64,000 nucleotides of DNA from Streptomyces mobaraensis (GCF_020099395.1 NZ_CP083590.1:5704001-5768000), one strand, 5' to 3'. Positions 26,485 through 36,193 are shown, counted from the first letter of the stretch. Translations and numbers: made by a program. The notes: generated from the letters alone by a model not told the origin.

Positions 26485-27171
26485 TCACAGCGGCGGCAGT
26501 GCCGGGACCGGGCTCCCGCCGGTGTCCAGGGCGGCGGCGTCGTTCCGGCCGGCGAGCCAGCCCAGCAGCGCGGGCGCCGGGCCGGAGACGCGGAGCCGGG
26601 GGCCGTCCGTGCCGCCGGTCCGCCACTCCCGTCCGTCCTCCGCGGCGAGCAGCAGGGCCGGCACCTCGGGGTGCCCGGAGAACCGCCGGGCCAGGAAGCC
26701 GATCTCCCGGTCGGTGAACTCGGCGGGCAGGTCCGCGAGCCCGTAGCCGATCCCGAGGTCCACATGGTGCAGCTCGACCTCGATCAGCCGCCGGAAGGGG
26801 ACCCGGGAGGCGCGGTCCGTGATGCCGTTGCGCAGGGTGACCGTACGGGAGAGGTCGCCGGGGATGGCGGCCGTTTCCAGGAAGCGCCGGGAGCTGTCCC
26901 GCAGGTCGGCGAGGTGGGTGGCGAGGGGGCGCGGGGCGTCCCGTTCGATGTCGGCGTCCCGGACCGCCGCGTCGGCGTACATCGGCCGTCCGGCGAGCAC
27001 GTTGACCAGGGCGTCGGCGTTGCGCGAGAGGTGGGCCAGGACGTGGCCGCGGGTCCAGCCGGGGAGCCGGGAGGACTCGGCGAGGGCGGACTCCGGGAGC
27101 TTGGCCACGGCGGTCAGCAGCCGGTCGGTGGCCTCGCCGACCAGGGCGAGGTCGTGCTCGTGATCAGCCAT
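26485..27171 (-). CDS. Maleylpyruvate isomerase-family mycothiol-dependent enzyme
   Basis: The 228-residue protein has a DinB-like four-helix N-terminal domain. [28 protein letters not shown] carries the first metal His, and [17 protein letters not shown] carries the E-x-x-x-H-x-x-D ligands. The C-terminal domain matches the MDMPI C-terminal fold. Members transfer or use mycothiol in isomerisation or detoxification, but the substrate is not readable. The ATG at 27171 is 6 nt after a TATCGT -10-like element (27183-27178), so it is probably leaderless. It ends 64 bp upstream of the MBL-fold hydrolase start, a likely functional pair. It is divergent from uvrA. Confidence 0.85.
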   Translation of the reverse strand: MADHEHDLALVGEATDRLLTAVAKLPESALAESSRLPGWTRGHVLAHLSRNADALVNVLAGRPMYADAAVRDADIERDAPRPLATHLADLRDSSRRFLETAAIPGDLSRTVTLRNGITDRASRVPFRRLIEVELHHVDLGIGYGLADLPAEFTDREIGFLARRFSGHPEVPALLLAAEDGREWRTGGTDGPRLRVSGPAPALLGWLAGRNDAAALDTGGSPVPALPPL

Positions 27172-27423
27172 GGCCCGACGATAGCGCCGCCACTCGTTCG
27201 GGTGAAGGAGATGGACTCCGGCCGTAAATCGAATGTGCGTGCTATACGCTCGATGTGCGGCATCCTGGAGAGATGGCCGCAGCGCTCTCGTACCCTGGCT
27301 GGGTCGGGAGCATCGCTCCGCACTGACCCCTGCCGCCGCGACGGGCCCGCATTCACGGGCCGGCGTCGCGTGGCGGCGGGGCCGGCGCACCCCCTCGTCT
27401 TCTCAAGAAAGGTGCCGACCGGC

Positions 27424-30400
27424 GTGGCAGACCGTCTCATCGTCCGTGGCGCGCGCGAGCACAACCTCAAGAACGTCTCGCTCGACCTCCCCCGTGACTC
27501 CCTCATCGTCTTCACGGGTCTTTCCGGGTCGGGCAAGTCGTCCCTCGCCTTCGACACGATCTTCGCCGAGGGGCAGCGCCGTTACGTCGAGTCGCTCTCC
27601 TCGTACGCACGGCAGTTCCTGGGCCAGATGGACAAGCCCGACGTGGACTTCATCGAGGGCCTGTCCCCGGCCGTGTCCATCGACCAGAAGTCGACCTCGC
27701 GCAACCCGCGCTCCACGGTCGGCACGATCACCGAGGTTTACGACTACCTCCGTCTGCTGTTCGCCCGGATCGGCAAGCCGCACTGCCCCGAGTGCCGGCG
27801 GCCGATCTCCCGGCAGTCGCCGCAGGCCATCGTCGACCGGGTGCTGGAGCTGCCCGAGGGCAGCCGCTTCCAGGTCCTGTCGCCGCTGGTGCGCGAGCGC
27901 AAGGGCGAGTACGTCGACCTCTTCTCCGACCTCCAGACCAAGGGCTACAGCCGCGCCCGGGTGGACGGCCAGACGATCCAGCTCACCGAGCCGCCCAAGC
28001 TGAAGAAGCAGGAGAAGCACACCATCGAGGTGGTCGTCGACCGCCTCACCGTCAAGAGCAGCGCCAAGCGCCGGCTGACCGACTCGGTCGAGACCGCGCT
28101 GGGCCTGTCCGGCGGCATGGTCATCCTGGACTTCGTCGACCTCCCCGAGGACGACCCCGAGCGTGAGCGGATGTACTCCGAGCACCTCTACTGCCCGTAC
28201 GACGACCTCTCCTTCGAGGAGATGGAGCCGCGCTCCTTCTCCTTCAACTCGCCCTTCGGCGCCTGCCCGGACTGCACCGGCATCGGCACCCGCATGGAGG
28301 TCGACCCGGAGCTGATCGTCCCGGACGAGGACAAGAGCCTGGACGAGGGAGCGATCAGCCCCTGGGCGCACGGCCAGAGCAAGGACTATTTCCACCGCCT
28401 GGTCTCCGCCCTCGCCGACGAGCTGGGCTTCCGCACCGACATCCCCTGGGCGGGGCTGCCGCAGCGCGCCAAGAAGGCCCTGCTGAACGGCCACCGCACC
28501 CAGGTCGAGGTGCGCTACCGCAACCGGTACGGCCGCGAGCGCGCGTACACCACCTCGTTCGAGGGCGTCATCCCGTTCGTCAAGCGGCGGCACTCCGAGG
28601 CGGAGAGCGACTCCAGCCGCGAGCGCTTCGAGGGCTATATGCGCGAGGTGCCGTGCCCGACCTGTGAGGGCACCCGCCTCAAGCCGGTCGTGCTGGCGGT
28701 CACCATCCAGGACCGGTCCATCGCGGAGGTCTCCGCGATGTCCATCAGCGAATGCGCCGACTTCCTGCGGGACATGACGCTCACCGGCCGCGAGAAGAAG
28801 ATCGCCGAGCGCGTCCTCAAGGAGGTCAACGAGCGGCTCCGCTTCCTCGTCGACGTCGGCCTGGACTACCTCTCGCTCAACCGCGCGGCGGGCACCCTCT
28901 CCGGCGGCGAGGCGCAGCGCATCCGGCTCGCCACGCAGATCGGCTCCGGCCTGGTCGGCGTGCTCTACGTGCTGGACGAGCCGTCCATCGGTCTGCACCA
29001 GCGCGACAACCACCGGCTCATCGAGACGCTGGTGCGCCTGCGGGACATGGGCAACACCCTGATCGTCGTCGAGCACGACGAGGACACCATCAAGGTCGCC
29101 GACTGGGTCGTGGACATCGGCCCGGGCGCCGGCGAGCACGGCGGCAAGGTCGTGCACAGCGGCCCGCTGGCCGAGCTGCTGGCCAACGAGGCGTCGATGA
29201 CCGGGCAGTACCTCTCCGGTCGGCGGGCCATCGCCACCCCGGAGGGGCGGCGTCCGATCGACAAGAAGCGCGCGCTGACCGTGCGCGGCGCCCGGGAGAA
29301 CAACCTGCGCGACATCGACGTGTCGTTCCCGCTCGGGGTGCTCACGGCCGTCACCGGTGTCTCGGGTTCCGGCAAGTCGACGCTGGTCAACGACATCCTG
29401 TACACGCACCTGGCCCGCGAGCTGCACGGCGCCCGCACGGTCCCCGGCCGGCACACCCGGGTGGACGGCGACGACCTGGTCGACAAGGTCGTCCACGTCG
29501 ACCAGTCGCCGATCGGCCGGACGCCGCGCTCCAACCCGGCCACGTACACCGGGGTGTTCGACAACATCCGCAAGCTCTTCGCGGAGACGATGGAGGCGAA
29601 GGTCCGCGGCTACCTGCCCGGCCGCTTCTCCTTCAACGTCAAGGGCGGCCGCTGCGAGAACTGCTCCGGCGACGGCACCATCAAGATCGAGATGAACTTC
29701 CTGCCGGACGTCTACGTGCCGTGCGAGGTCTGCCACGGTGCGCGGTACAACCGCGAGACCCTGGAGGTGCACTACAAGGGCAAGTCCATCGCCGAGGTGC
29801 TGGACATGCCGATCGAGGAGGCGCTCGGCTTCTTCGAGGCGGTTCCGACGATCGCGCGCCACCTGCGGACCCTCCACGAGGTCGGCCTCGGATACGTGCG
29901 CCTCGGGCAGCCGGCCCCGACGCTGTCCGGCGGCGAGGCACAGCGCGTCAAGCTCGCGAGCGAGTTGCAGAAGCGCTCGACGGGCCGCACGGTGTACGTC
30001 CTCGACGAGCCGACCACCGGTCTGCACTTCGAGGACATCAACAAGCTGATCTCGGTGCTGTCGGGTCTGGTCGACAAGGGCAACAGTGTGATCGTCATCG
30101 AGCACAACCTCGATGTGATCAAGACGGCCGACTGGATCGTCGACATGGGCCCGGAAGGCGGCAAGAACGGCGGCATGGTCATCGCCGAGGGCACGCCGGA
30201 GGAGGTCGCGGCCGTCGAGGACAGCCACACCGGCCGGTTCCTGCGGGAGATGCTCGGCGAGCGGGTGGCCGACCCGGACCCGGAGGACGCCCCGAAGCGG
30301 GGCACCGCGGGGCGGCGGGCGCCCGCGAAGAAGACCGCCGCGAAGGCGGCGGCCGGCAGGTCGGCCGCGGGGAAGTCCGCGGCGGGCAAGTCGGCGGCGG

Positions 30401-30471
30401 CGAAGAAGACCGCGGCCAAGAAGGCGCCGGCCAAGGCGGCGGCCAAGAAGGCGGCTGGGCGCCGGGCCTGA
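27424..30471 (+). CDS. uvrA: Excinuclease ABC subunit A
   Basis: UvrA (1015 residues) is the damage sensor of nucleotide-excision repair. It has two ABC ATPase modules with Walker [10 protein letters not shown] (32-40) and GVSGSGKST (645-653), and signatures [12 protein letters not shown] and [12 protein letters not shown]. Zinc-binding pairs are CPEC, CPDC and CENC...CEVC. The C-terminal 55 residues are an Ala/Lys repeat tail ([10 protein letters not shown]...KKAAGRRA), common in streptomycete UvrA and probably DNA-binding. GTG 27424 matches the family N-terminus ([18 protein letters not shown]). In-frame upstream GTGs exist. The 252-bp upstream region has no TTGTCAGTG element and no clear LexA box, unlike uvrB and uvrC. 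Confidence 0.98.
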   Translation: MADRLIVRGAREHNLKNVSLDLPRDSLIVFTGLSGSGKSSLAFDTIFAEGQRRYVESLSSYARQFLGQMDKPDVDFIEGLSPAVSIDQKSTSRNPRSTVGTITEVYDYLRLLFARIGKPHCPECRRPISRQSPQAIVDRVLELPEGSRFQVLSPLVRERKGEYVDLFSDLQTKGYSRARVDGQTIQLTEPPKLKKQEKHTIEVVVDRLTVKSSAKRRLTDSVETALGLSGGMVILDFVDLPEDDPERERMYSEHLYCPYDDLSFEEMEPRSFSFNSPFGACPDCTGIGTRMEVDPELIVPDEDKSLDEGAISPWAHGQSKDYFHRLVSALADELGFRTDIPWAGLPQRAKKALLNGHRTQVEVRYRNRYGRERAYTTSFEGVIPFVKRRHSEAESDSSRERFEGYMREVPCPTCEGTRLKPVVLAVTIQDRSIAEVSAMSISECADFLRDMTLTGREKKIAERVLKEVNERLRFLVDVGLDYLSLNRAAGTLSGGEAQRIRLATQIGSGLVGVLYVLDEPSIGLHQRDNHRLIETLVRLRDMGNTLIVVEHDEDTIKVADWVVDIGPGAGEHGGKVVHSGPLAELLANEASMTGQYLSGRRAIATPEGRRPIDKKRALTVRGARENNLRDIDVSFPLGVLTAVTGVSGSGKSTLVNDILYTHLARELHGARTVPGRHTRVDGDDLVDKVVHVDQSPIGRTPRSNPATYTGVFDNIRKLFAETMEAKVRGYLPGRFSFNVKGGRCENCSGDGTIKIEMNFLPDVYVPCEVCHGARYNRETLEVHYKGKSIAEVLDMPIEEALGFFEAVPTIARHLRTLHEVGLGYVRLGQPAPTLSGGEAQRVKLASELQKRSTGRTVYVLDEPTTGLHFEDINKLISVLSGLVDKGNSVIVIEHNLDVIKTADWIVDMGPEGGKNGGMVIAEGTPEEVAAVEDSHTGRFLREMLGERVADPDPEDAPKRGTAGRRAPAKKTAAKAAAGRSAAGKSAAGKSAAAKKTAAKKAPAKAAAKKAAGRRA

Positions 30472-30485
30472 GAGCGGAGCCGACG

Positions 30486-30520
30486 TCCGGTCCCGGACCC
30501 CTTCGGGGGACGGGACCGGA
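30486..30520 (+). terminator. uvrA terminator
   Basis: An imperfect 15-bp stem (CCGGTCCCGGACCCC with GGGGGACGGGACCGG) is closed by TTCG just after the uvrA stop. Its 3' arm runs directly into the 22-bp repeat array. Confidence 0.65.
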
Positions 30521-30649
30521 CGCGTATCCGGGGTCTTCCGGACGCGTATCCGGGGTCTTCCGGACGCGTATCCGGGGTCTTCCGGACGCGTATCCGGGGT
30601 CTTCCGGACGCGTATCCGGGGTCTTCCGGACGCGTATCCGGGGTCTTCC
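30518..30649. repeat. Six perfect tandem copies of a 22-bp unit
   Basis: Units start at 30518, 30540, 30562, 30584, 30606 and 30628 and are identical. Each begins GGACGCGTATCC and ends GGGGTCTTCC. Across each unit, CCGGA and TCCGG form an inverted repeat around CGCGTA, so the array is a row of small hairpins with an embedded ACGCGT. It lies between uvrA and the Rieske gene. Nothing separates the units, so it is not a CRISPR. Confidence 0.95.
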
Positions 30650-30831
30650 GCGGTCGCGCGGCAGCGGCGGGGCGGTTCTGCCGGGTGTGGGCTCGGCACG
30701 TGCGGTGCCGTACGGGCGCCGCGCTCGCACGGGACCGCGCGGGGACGCCCGGACAGTGCCGGTATCGTCGGGACCGATCGTCACAGCAGCCCCGGCGGCA
30801 CCGCCCGTCGGCGTACCCCCGTGGAGCCTCC

Positions 30832-31269
30832 ATGACCAGCCCGCAGCCGGCGCCCTGCTGCGCCTCTCGCCGTACCGTCCTGCGGGGGGCCGCGCTCGCG
30901 GGCGCGGCCGGGCTGGGCGTCACCGCCTGCGGCGGCACGGAGGGCGGCAGGCCCTCGTCGACGCCCACCGCCCCCGTCGAGCTGGGCGCGGCGGGCGACG
31001 TCCCGGTCGGCGGGGCGCGTCTGTACCGGGAGGAGCGGGTGCTGGTCACCCGGCCGAAGAAGGACGAGTACCGGGCGTTCAGTGCAGTCTGCACCCACGC
31101 GGGCTGCGTCGTCTCGAAGATCGAGGACGGGAAGGTGCTCTGCGGCTGCCACGGCAGCGAGTTCGACGCGAACACCGGCAAGGTGCTGCGGGGCCCGGCC
31201 TCCGTCCCGCTGCCCGAGGTGCCGGTACGGGTGGCCGGCGACCGGCTGGTGGCGGGCCCGAAGAGCTGA
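30832..31269 (+). CDS. Tat-exported Rieske [2Fe-2S] lipoprotein
   Basis: The 145-residue protein has a twin-arginine motif (SRRTVLRG) followed by a hydrophobic stretch and the lipobox-like GVTAC, so it is probably folded with its cluster, Tat-exported and lipidated at Cys. The Rieske ligands are CTHAGC and CGCHGSEF, the usual CxHxGC and CxCHGS pairs. The closing Pro loop is RGPASVPLPEVPVRV. It is too short to be the QcrA subunit and resembles the stand-alone secreted Rieske proteins common in streptomycetes, whose redox partner is unknown. ATG 30832 has GGAG 7 nt upstream. The gene follows the 22-bp repeat array. Confidence 0.9.
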   Translation: MTSPQPAPCCASRRTVLRGAALAGAAGLGVTACGGTEGGRPSSTPTAPVELGAAGDVPVGGARLYREERVLVTRPKKDEYRAFSAVCTHAGCVVSKIEDGKVLCGCHGSEFDANTGKVLRGPASVPLPEVPVRVAGDRLVAGPKS

Positions 31270-31402
31270 CCGGGCCGGCCCTGCGGCCGGATCCACGACG
31301 GGCCCACGCCGCACGACGGCCCCCGGCCGCTCACAGCGCGCGTCGAGACCCGTCCGCTCCCGCGACGGTCTCACGATCCGCCCCCAGGCCGTCGGCCCCC
31401 GT

Positions 31403-32341
31403 TCACGACCAGTCCCACCCGATCCCCACGATCCCCGGCCGTACCGCCTGTTCCACCATGTGCACCCCTGGGTGCCGTCCCGCCAGCGTCAGTTCCTCCT
31501 GGCCGCCGCGCGGCGCGCTCGCCGTGGCCTGGCTGAAGCGGCGGCAGCGGACGGGCAGCGCGGTGGCGTCGAAGCGGACCTGGAGGACGTACTGGCCGCC
31601 GGCGAAGCTGAAGCCGCGGACGTACTCGCTGCTCTGGCCGCCCGTCCCGTCGTCGAACGCATAGCCCAGCAGATACGTTTCTCCGCACCGCAGCCGGGCG
31701 TCGAACAGCAGCTCCGCGACCAGGACGCCGGCCCCCGCATGCCACCGGACGCGCCCCACGCGGCAGTTCTCGGTGGCGCGTACGCCGATCCGGGCAGGGT
31801 CGCAGCCGGGGTCCCCGTAGTGGATGGCGACATAGCGGTCGACGCCGTCCCGGTGCGCCCGGACGACGTGGTGGGACTCGCGGCCGCGGAGTTCGCGGCG
31901 CGCCCCGATGCGGACGTGCTCCAGGTGGCAGACCGTGTGCAGCCCGCCGTCGGCGGGGGTCTCCAGCTCGGCGAGGAGCCGTTCCACCGCGCGGGCCTCG
32001 TCCATGAGGGCACGCAGCGAGCGGGCGGCGGGGCGCTCCGACGCCGGCCGGGCCACCGGTTCCAGTAAGCGGGTCAGGGCCTGCGCGGGCAGGTCCAGGA
32101 TCTCCTCCAGCAGCCGCACCGCGCGCAGCGACTCGGGGCGCCGCGGTCTTCGGGCCCCCTGCTGCCAGTAACTGAGGCTGGTGACACCGACGGTGACGCC
32201 GCGTTGGGCGAGCCGGCGCTGCACCCGGTGCAGGGCCAGGCCGCGCGCCGTCAACGCGGTGCGCAGGGCCAGGTGGAAGGGCCCGGTGCGGAGCGCCTGG
32301 GCCAACTCGGCCTCGGCGTCTCGCATGCTGGTCCGTACCAT
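31403..32341 (-). CDS. Helix-turn-helix protein of unknown function
   Basis: The 312-residue protein has an N-terminal XRE-like helix-turn-helix (residues about 20-80: FHLALRTALTARGLALHRVQRRLAQRGVTVGVTSLSYWQQGARRPRRPESLRAVRLLEEIL). The C-terminal 200 residues form a beta-rich domain (HVVRAHRDGVDRYVAIHYGDPGCDPARIGVRATENCRVGRVRWHAGAGVLVAELLFDARL) that I do not recognise as a known sensor. ATG 32341 has AGGAGG 9 nt upstream. Two palindromes lie just upstream and could be autoregulatory operators. It is divergent from the papain-like protease pair, which it may control. That is inference from position only. Confidence 0.7.
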   Translation of the reverse strand: MVRTSMRDAEAELAQALRTGPFHLALRTALTARGLALHRVQRRLAQRGVTVGVTSLSYWQQGARRPRRPESLRAVRLLEEILDLPAQALTRLLEPVARPASERPAARSLRALMDEARAVERLLAELETPADGGLHTVCHLEHVRIGARRELRGRESHHVVRAHRDGVDRYVAIHYGDPGCDPARIGVRATENCRVGRVRWHAGAGVLVAELLFDARLRCGETYLLGYAFDDGTGGQSSEYVRGFSFAGGQYVLQVRFDATALPVRCRRFSQATASAPRGGQEELTLAGRHPGVHMVEQAVRPGIVGIGWDWS

Positions 32342-32356
32342 CGCTCGCTGCCTCCT

Positions 32357-32387
32357 GTGAATATTCACTCGGGGTGACCGGGGTCAC
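32357..32387. promoter_or_regulatory. Paired palindromes upstream of the HTH gene
   Basis: GTGAATATTCAC (32357-32368, perfect) and GTGACC-GG-GGTCAC (32374-32387) share the pattern GTGA...TCAC, with centres 18 bp apart. They lie 16-46 bp upstream of the HTH start codon and in the intergenic region shared with the divergent protease. Confidence 0.55.
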
Positions 32388-32578
32388 GGCCGCGTGGAGG
32401 ACAGCCTTCCTCCTGACGGGCACAGGGCGTTCACAACCGTCGTGATCCGTTCACTTGGGTGTTCCCTATCGCATTCAAGCCGGTTGACCGACACCCGACA
32501 ACATCCGATGCTCCTCACCAGCGTCCGGACGCGCTCCTCCACCGAACCACCCCACCACGGGAGGAACGTCCATGTCCC

Positions 32579-33226
32579 GTGCCTCGGCACAGCTCGAAAG
32601 ACCCGACATACCCGGCATACCCGGGAACACCCCCACCCCCCCGCCCGCGCGGCAGACGGCTCTCCGTCGCCGCCCTCACCGCCGCCGCGCTGATCGCGCT
32701 GCCCGCCGCCACCGCCACGGCCGCCCCCACCGGCCACGAGCTGCGCGGCGCCAACCGGCTCAACATCTCCATGCAGGCCCAGCAGAAGGACAACTGGTGC
32801 TGGGCCGCCTCCGGCAACACCATCGCCACCTGGTTCGGCCGCAAGTACAGCCAGAACCAGTTCTGCAACGCCGCCTTCAACCGGCAGCAGGGCACCGACT
32901 GCCCCAACAACCAGGCCAACCTGGGCAACGTCCAGAACGCCCTGCGCTGGGCCGGCATCAAGAGCGGCTCGTACGTGGACGGCTGGCTGCGCTACCCGAC
33001 CGTGCAGAGCGAGATCAACGCCAACCGGCCCATCGAGACACGCATCGGCTGGAAGTCCGGCGGCGGTCACATGCACGTCGTCTACGGCTACGACGACTCC
33101 AACAGCATGGTCTACTGGGGCGACCCGTGGCCGAGCAGTAACCGCTACAACTGGGCATCGCACAGCTGGTACGTCAACAACAACCAGTTCGCCTGGACGC
33201 ATTCGCTCTACCGGATCGGCGGGTGA
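32579..33226 (+). CDS. Secreted papain-like cysteine protease; apparent frameshift before the signal peptide
   Basis: The mature domain begins after a signal peptide (RPRGRRLSVAALTAAALIALPAATATAA). It has the papain-like catalytic Cys in QKDNWCWAASGNTIATWFG, the His in GGGHMHVVYGYDD, and a downstream Asp in YWGDPW, matching the secreted Papain_like_cys_pep/C39_2 type. The strong start (GGGAGG at 32559-32564, ATG at 32572) is in another frame. That frame joins the protease frame only if one base is lost from the seven-C tract at 32636-32642. The alternative in-frame GTG at 32579 lies 14 nt from the same Shine-Dalgarno. Expression may therefore be reduced, phase-variable or a sequencing artefact. 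It is coupled to the next gene, 4 nt away. Confidence 0.8.
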   Translation: MPRHSSKDPTYPAYPGTPPPPRPRGRRLSVAALTAAALIALPAATATAAPTGHELRGANRLNISMQAQQKDNWCWAASGNTIATWFGRKYSQNQFCNAAFNRQQGTDCPNNQANLGNVQNALRWAGIKSGSYVDGWLRYPTVQSEINANRPIETRIGWKSGGGHMHVVYGYDDSNSMVYWGDPWPSSNRYNWASHSWYVNNNQFAWTHSLYRIGG

Positions 33227-33230
33227 GGTC

Positions 33231-34082
33231 ATGACCACGCGTGAAACCCACCGCTCCGGCCGGACGTACGCCCGTGTCGCGGCCGCCGGTGCCCTGACCG
33301 CCGGCGTGCTCGCCCTCGCCCCGCTCGCCCACGCCGCACCGCCGCCCGCGGTCCCCGCCCCGCCCGCCGCCGGTCTGGCGGCGGCCCACGACGCGGCGGC
33401 GTCCTCCACGACGCTGGACACCCTGTCCCGGTTCTTCGCCCGGGACGGCGCCCTCGCCAAGGGGGACGCCAAACCGCGGATCGAGGGCGCGGCCGTGCCC
33501 GTCTACGCCCTCTCGCCCGACTTCGTGGCCGGGAAGCGGAACGCACCCGTCGCCACGCTGGAGTTCCTCGCCAGCAAGGCCGTCTCGGCCGACGGGCAGA
33601 AGGCGTCCGTCTGGACGGCCGGTGGCGGCACCGACTGGAAGGTCGTCAACATCGCCACCGGCGACGACGAGACGCGCTACGCGGCCGAGGGGGCGAAGAA
33701 GCTCAGCGGCGGCACGGTCTTCCGCGAGCCCCAGGTCAACGCCTGGTACGTGCAGCGCGCCGACCGGGTCCTGCCCCTGAACACCGAGGCCGTCCGGGCC
33801 GTCGGCGCCCGCGGCACCACCGTGGACGCCTACCGGGACCGCGTCCACAAGGCGTACGGCGACAAGCTGCCCGGTTCGGCCTACGCGAAGAAGGGCCTGG
33901 CGGGCGGCTACGGGACCGAGGCCCAGGCACGGCCGGCCGACGCCTCGGCGCCGCTCGCCGCCGAGCCCGTCGGTTCCGCTTCCGACTCTGTCGGCACCAC
34001 CACCCTGGCCGCCTCGGCCGGCGGCGCCGCCCTGGCCCTCGGCCTCGGCACCGTCGCCGTCCGCAGGCTCCGGCGCCGCTGA
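33231..34082 (+). CDS. Secreted, membrane-anchored protein coupled to the papain-like protease
   Basis: The 283-residue protein starts 4 nt after the protease stop (TGAGGTCATG), so the two genes are probably translationally coupled. There is a signal peptide (residues 1-36, ending AHAAPP). The ectodomain is of about 210 residues without cysteines (TLEFLASKAVSADGQKASVWTAGGGTDWKVVNIATGDDETRYA). A C-terminal hydrophobic segment (TTTLAASAGGAALALGLGTVAV) ends in RRLRRR. No LPxTG motif is present. I do not recognise a family. Given the partnership, an inhibitor, chaperone or wall-facing anchor for the protease is conceivable. A perfect 16-bp hairpin ends the operon. Confidence 0.75.
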   Translation: MTTRETHRSGRTYARVAAAGALTAGVLALAPLAHAAPPPAVPAPPAAGLAAAHDAAASSTTLDTLSRFFARDGALAKGDAKPRIEGAAVPVYALSPDFVAGKRNAPVATLEFLASKAVSADGQKASVWTAGGGTDWKVVNIATGDDETRYAAEGAKKLSGGTVFREPQVNAWYVQRADRVLPLNTEAVRAVGARGTTVDAYRDRVHKAYGDKLPGSAYAKKGLAGGYGTEAQARPADASAPLAAEPVGSASDSVGTTTLAASAGGAALALGLGTVAVRRLRRR

Positions 34083-34107
34083 CGCGACGCCGGTCACCCC
34101 CCCACAC

Positions 34108-34146
34108 GCTCCGGCCCCGGCGCCCTCCACGCGCCGGGGCCGGAGC
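34108..34146 (+). terminator. Terminator of the protease operon
   Basis: GCTCCGGCCCCGGCGC (34108-34123) and GCGCCGGGGCCGGAGC (34131-34146) form a perfect 16-bp stem with a 7-nt loop, 26 bp after the stop and just upstream of the uvrC promoter. Confidence 0.85.
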
Positions 34147-34174
34147 ACTGCCTTCCGGCTGCCGCGAGACCGGC

Positions 34175-34197
34175 TTGTCAGTGCCCGCAAGTAGGGT
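34175..34197 (+). promoter_or_regulatory. RecA-NDp/PafBC-type promoter of uvrC
   Basis: TTGTCAGTG (34175-34183), an 8-nt spacer, TAGGGT (34192-34197), a full match. The ATG at 34205 lies 7 nt after the -10, again implying a leaderless mRNA. Confidence 0.75.
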
Positions 34198-34204
34198 GTG
34201 AGAC

Positions 34205-36193
34205 ATGGCCGACCCCAGCAGCTACCGACCCAAGCCGGGACAGATCCCCGACTCGCCCGGGGTGTACCGGTTCCGTGACGAGCACGGCCGGGTGATCTAC
34301 GTCGGGAAGGCGAAGAGCCTGCGCCAGCGGCTCTCCTCGTACTTCCAGGACCTCGCCGGTCTGCACCCGCGCACCCGCACGATGGTCACCACCGCCGCCT
34401 CCGTCGAGTGGACCGTCGTGGGCACCGAGGTCGAGGCGCTGCAGCTCGAGTACTCCTGGATCAAGGAGTACGACCCGCGCTTCAACGTGAAGTACCGGGA
34501 CGACAAGAGCTATCCCTACCTGGCCGTCACCCTGAACGAGGAGTTCCCGCGCGTGCAGGTCATGCGCGGCGCCAAGAAGAAGGGCGTGCGCTACTTCGGG
34601 CCCTACGCGCACGCCTGGGCGATCCGCGAGACCGTCGACCTGATGCTCCGCGTCTTCCCCGTCCGCACCTGCTCCGCCGGGGTGTTCAAGCGCTCCGCCC
34701 AGATCGGCCGCCCCTGCCTGCTCGGCTACATCGGCAAGTGCTCCGCCCCCTGCGTCGGCCGCGTCACCCCCGAGGAGCACCGCGAACTGGCCGACGAGTT
34801 CTGCGACTTCATGGCCGGCCGCACCGGCGCCTACCTCCGCCGGCTGGAGCGGCACATGCAGGAGGCGGCCGAGGAGATGGAGTACGAGAAGGCCGCCCGG
34901 CTCCGCGACGACATAGGGGCGCTGCGGCGCGCCATGGAGAAGAACGCCGTCGTCCTCGCCGACGCCACCGACGCCGACCTGATCGCCGTGGCCGAGGACG
35001 AGCTGGAGGCGGCCGTGCAGATCTTCCACGTCCGCGGCGGCCGGGTGCGCGGCCAGCGCGGCTGGGTGACCGACAAGGTCGAGGCGGTGGACACCGCGGG
35101 CCTGGTCGAGCACGCGCTCCAGCAGCTCTACGGCGAGGAGCAGGGCGACGCGGTGCCCAAGGAGGTCCTCGTCCCCGCCCTGCCGGACCCCGTCGAGCCG
35201 GTCGCCGAGTGGCTGACCGCCCGCCGCGGCTCCCGCGTCGACCTGCGCATCCCGCAGCGCGGCGACAAGAAGGACCTGATGGCGACGGTCCAGCGGAACG
35301 CCCAGCAGGCGCTGGTCCTGCACAAGACCAAGCGCGCCTCCGACCTGACCACCCGCTCCCGCGCCCTGGAGGAGATCGCCGAGGCCCTGGGGCTGGACTC
35401 GGCGCCGCTGCGCGTCGAGTGCTTCGACATCTCCCACCTCCAGGGGCAGGACGTGGTGGCGTCCATGGTCGTCTTCGAGGACGGCCTCGCGCGGAAGAGC
35501 GAGTACCGCCGCTTCCAGATCAAGGGCTTCGAGGGGCAGGACGACGTCCGGTCCATGCACGAGGTCGTCTCCCGCCGTTTCCGCCGCTATCTGCGGGAGA
35601 GCCAGAAGACGGGGGAGTGGACCGTAGAGGAAGCCGACGGTCCGGAGGAGGACACCGCCGGCCCCCGCGACGACAACGGCCGCCCCAAGCGCTTCGCCTA
35701 CCCGCCGCAGCTCGTCGTGGTCGACGGCGGCCGGCCCCAGGTGCAGGCCGCCCGCCGGGCCCTGGACGAGCTGGGCATCGCCGACGTCGCCGTCTGCGGC
35801 CTCGCCAAGCGCCTGGAGGAGGTCTGGCTGCCGGACGAGGAGGATCCGGTCGTCTTGCCGCGCACCAGCGAGGGCCTCTACCTGCTCCAGCGCGTCCGCG
35901 ACGAGGCGCACCGCTTCGCCATCGCCTACCAGCGCGGCAAGCGCGCCAAGACGATGAAGGCGTCCCCGCTGGACGCCGTCGCCGGCCTGGGCGGCAGCCG
36001 CAAGCAGGCGCTGCTCAAGCACTTCGGCTCGGTGAAGAAGCTGCGCGCGGCCACGGTCGAGCAGATCTGCGAGGTGCCCGGCGTCGGCCGGAAGACCGCG
36101 CTGGCCGTCGCCGCCGCCCTGGCCGAAAGCGCCCCGCCCGCCCCGGCCGTCAATATGGCGACGGGCGAGATCCTGGACGAGTCCGAGGGATGA
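34205..36193 (+). CDS. uvrC: Excinuclease ABC subunit C
   Basis: UvrC (662 residues) makes both incisions in nucleotide-excision repair. The N-terminal GIY-YIG nuclease is at 16-95 ([27 protein letters not shown]). A Cys-rich segment ([15 protein letters not shown]) precedes the UVR domain (about 205-240), which docks on UvrB. The RNase H-like nuclease carries [24 protein letters not shown] and [14 protein letters not shown]. Tandem helix-hairpin-helix motifs occupy the C-terminus ([23 protein letters not shown]). The middle of the RNase H domain has an acidic insertion ([21 protein letters not shown]). rapZ follows after 151 bp. Confidence 0.98.
   Translation: MADPSSYRPKPGQIPDSPGVYRFRDEHGRVIYVGKAKSLRQRLSSYFQDLAGLHPRTRTMVTTAASVEWTVVGTEVEALQLEYSWIKEYDPRFNVKYRDDKSYPYLAVTLNEEFPRVQVMRGAKKKGVRYFGPYAHAWAIRETVDLMLRVFPVRTCSAGVFKRSAQIGRPCLLGYIGKCSAPCVGRVTPEEHRELADEFCDFMAGRTGAYLRRLERHMQEAAEEMEYEKAARLRDDIGALRRAMEKNAVVLADATDADLIAVAEDELEAAVQIFHVRGGRVRGQRGWVTDKVEAVDTAGLVEHALQQLYGEEQGDAVPKEVLVPALPDPVEPVAEWLTARRGSRVDLRIPQRGDKKDLMATVQRNAQQALVLHKTKRASDLTTRSRALEEIAEALGLDSAPLRVECFDISHLQGQDVVASMVVFEDGLARKSEYRRFQIKGFEGQDDVRSMHEVVSRRFRRYLRESQKTGEWTVEEADGPEEDTAGPRDDNGRPKRFAYPPQLVVVDGGRPQVQAARRALDELGIADVAVCGLAKRLEEVWLPDEEDPVVLPRTSEGLYLLQRVRDEAHRFAIAYQRGKRAKTMKASPLDAVAGLGGSRKQALLKHFGSVKKLRAATVEQICEVPGVGRKTALAVAAALAESAPPAPAVNMATGEILDESEG

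Noticed and set aside
27181..27423. LexA box or RecA-NDp element upstream of uvrA
   Set aside because: TCGAATGTGCGTGC near 27229 has too many mismatches to GAAC-N4-GTTC, and no TTGTC is present.
30518..30649. CRISPR array
   Set aside because: The 22-bp units are directly joined without spacers and no cas genes are present.
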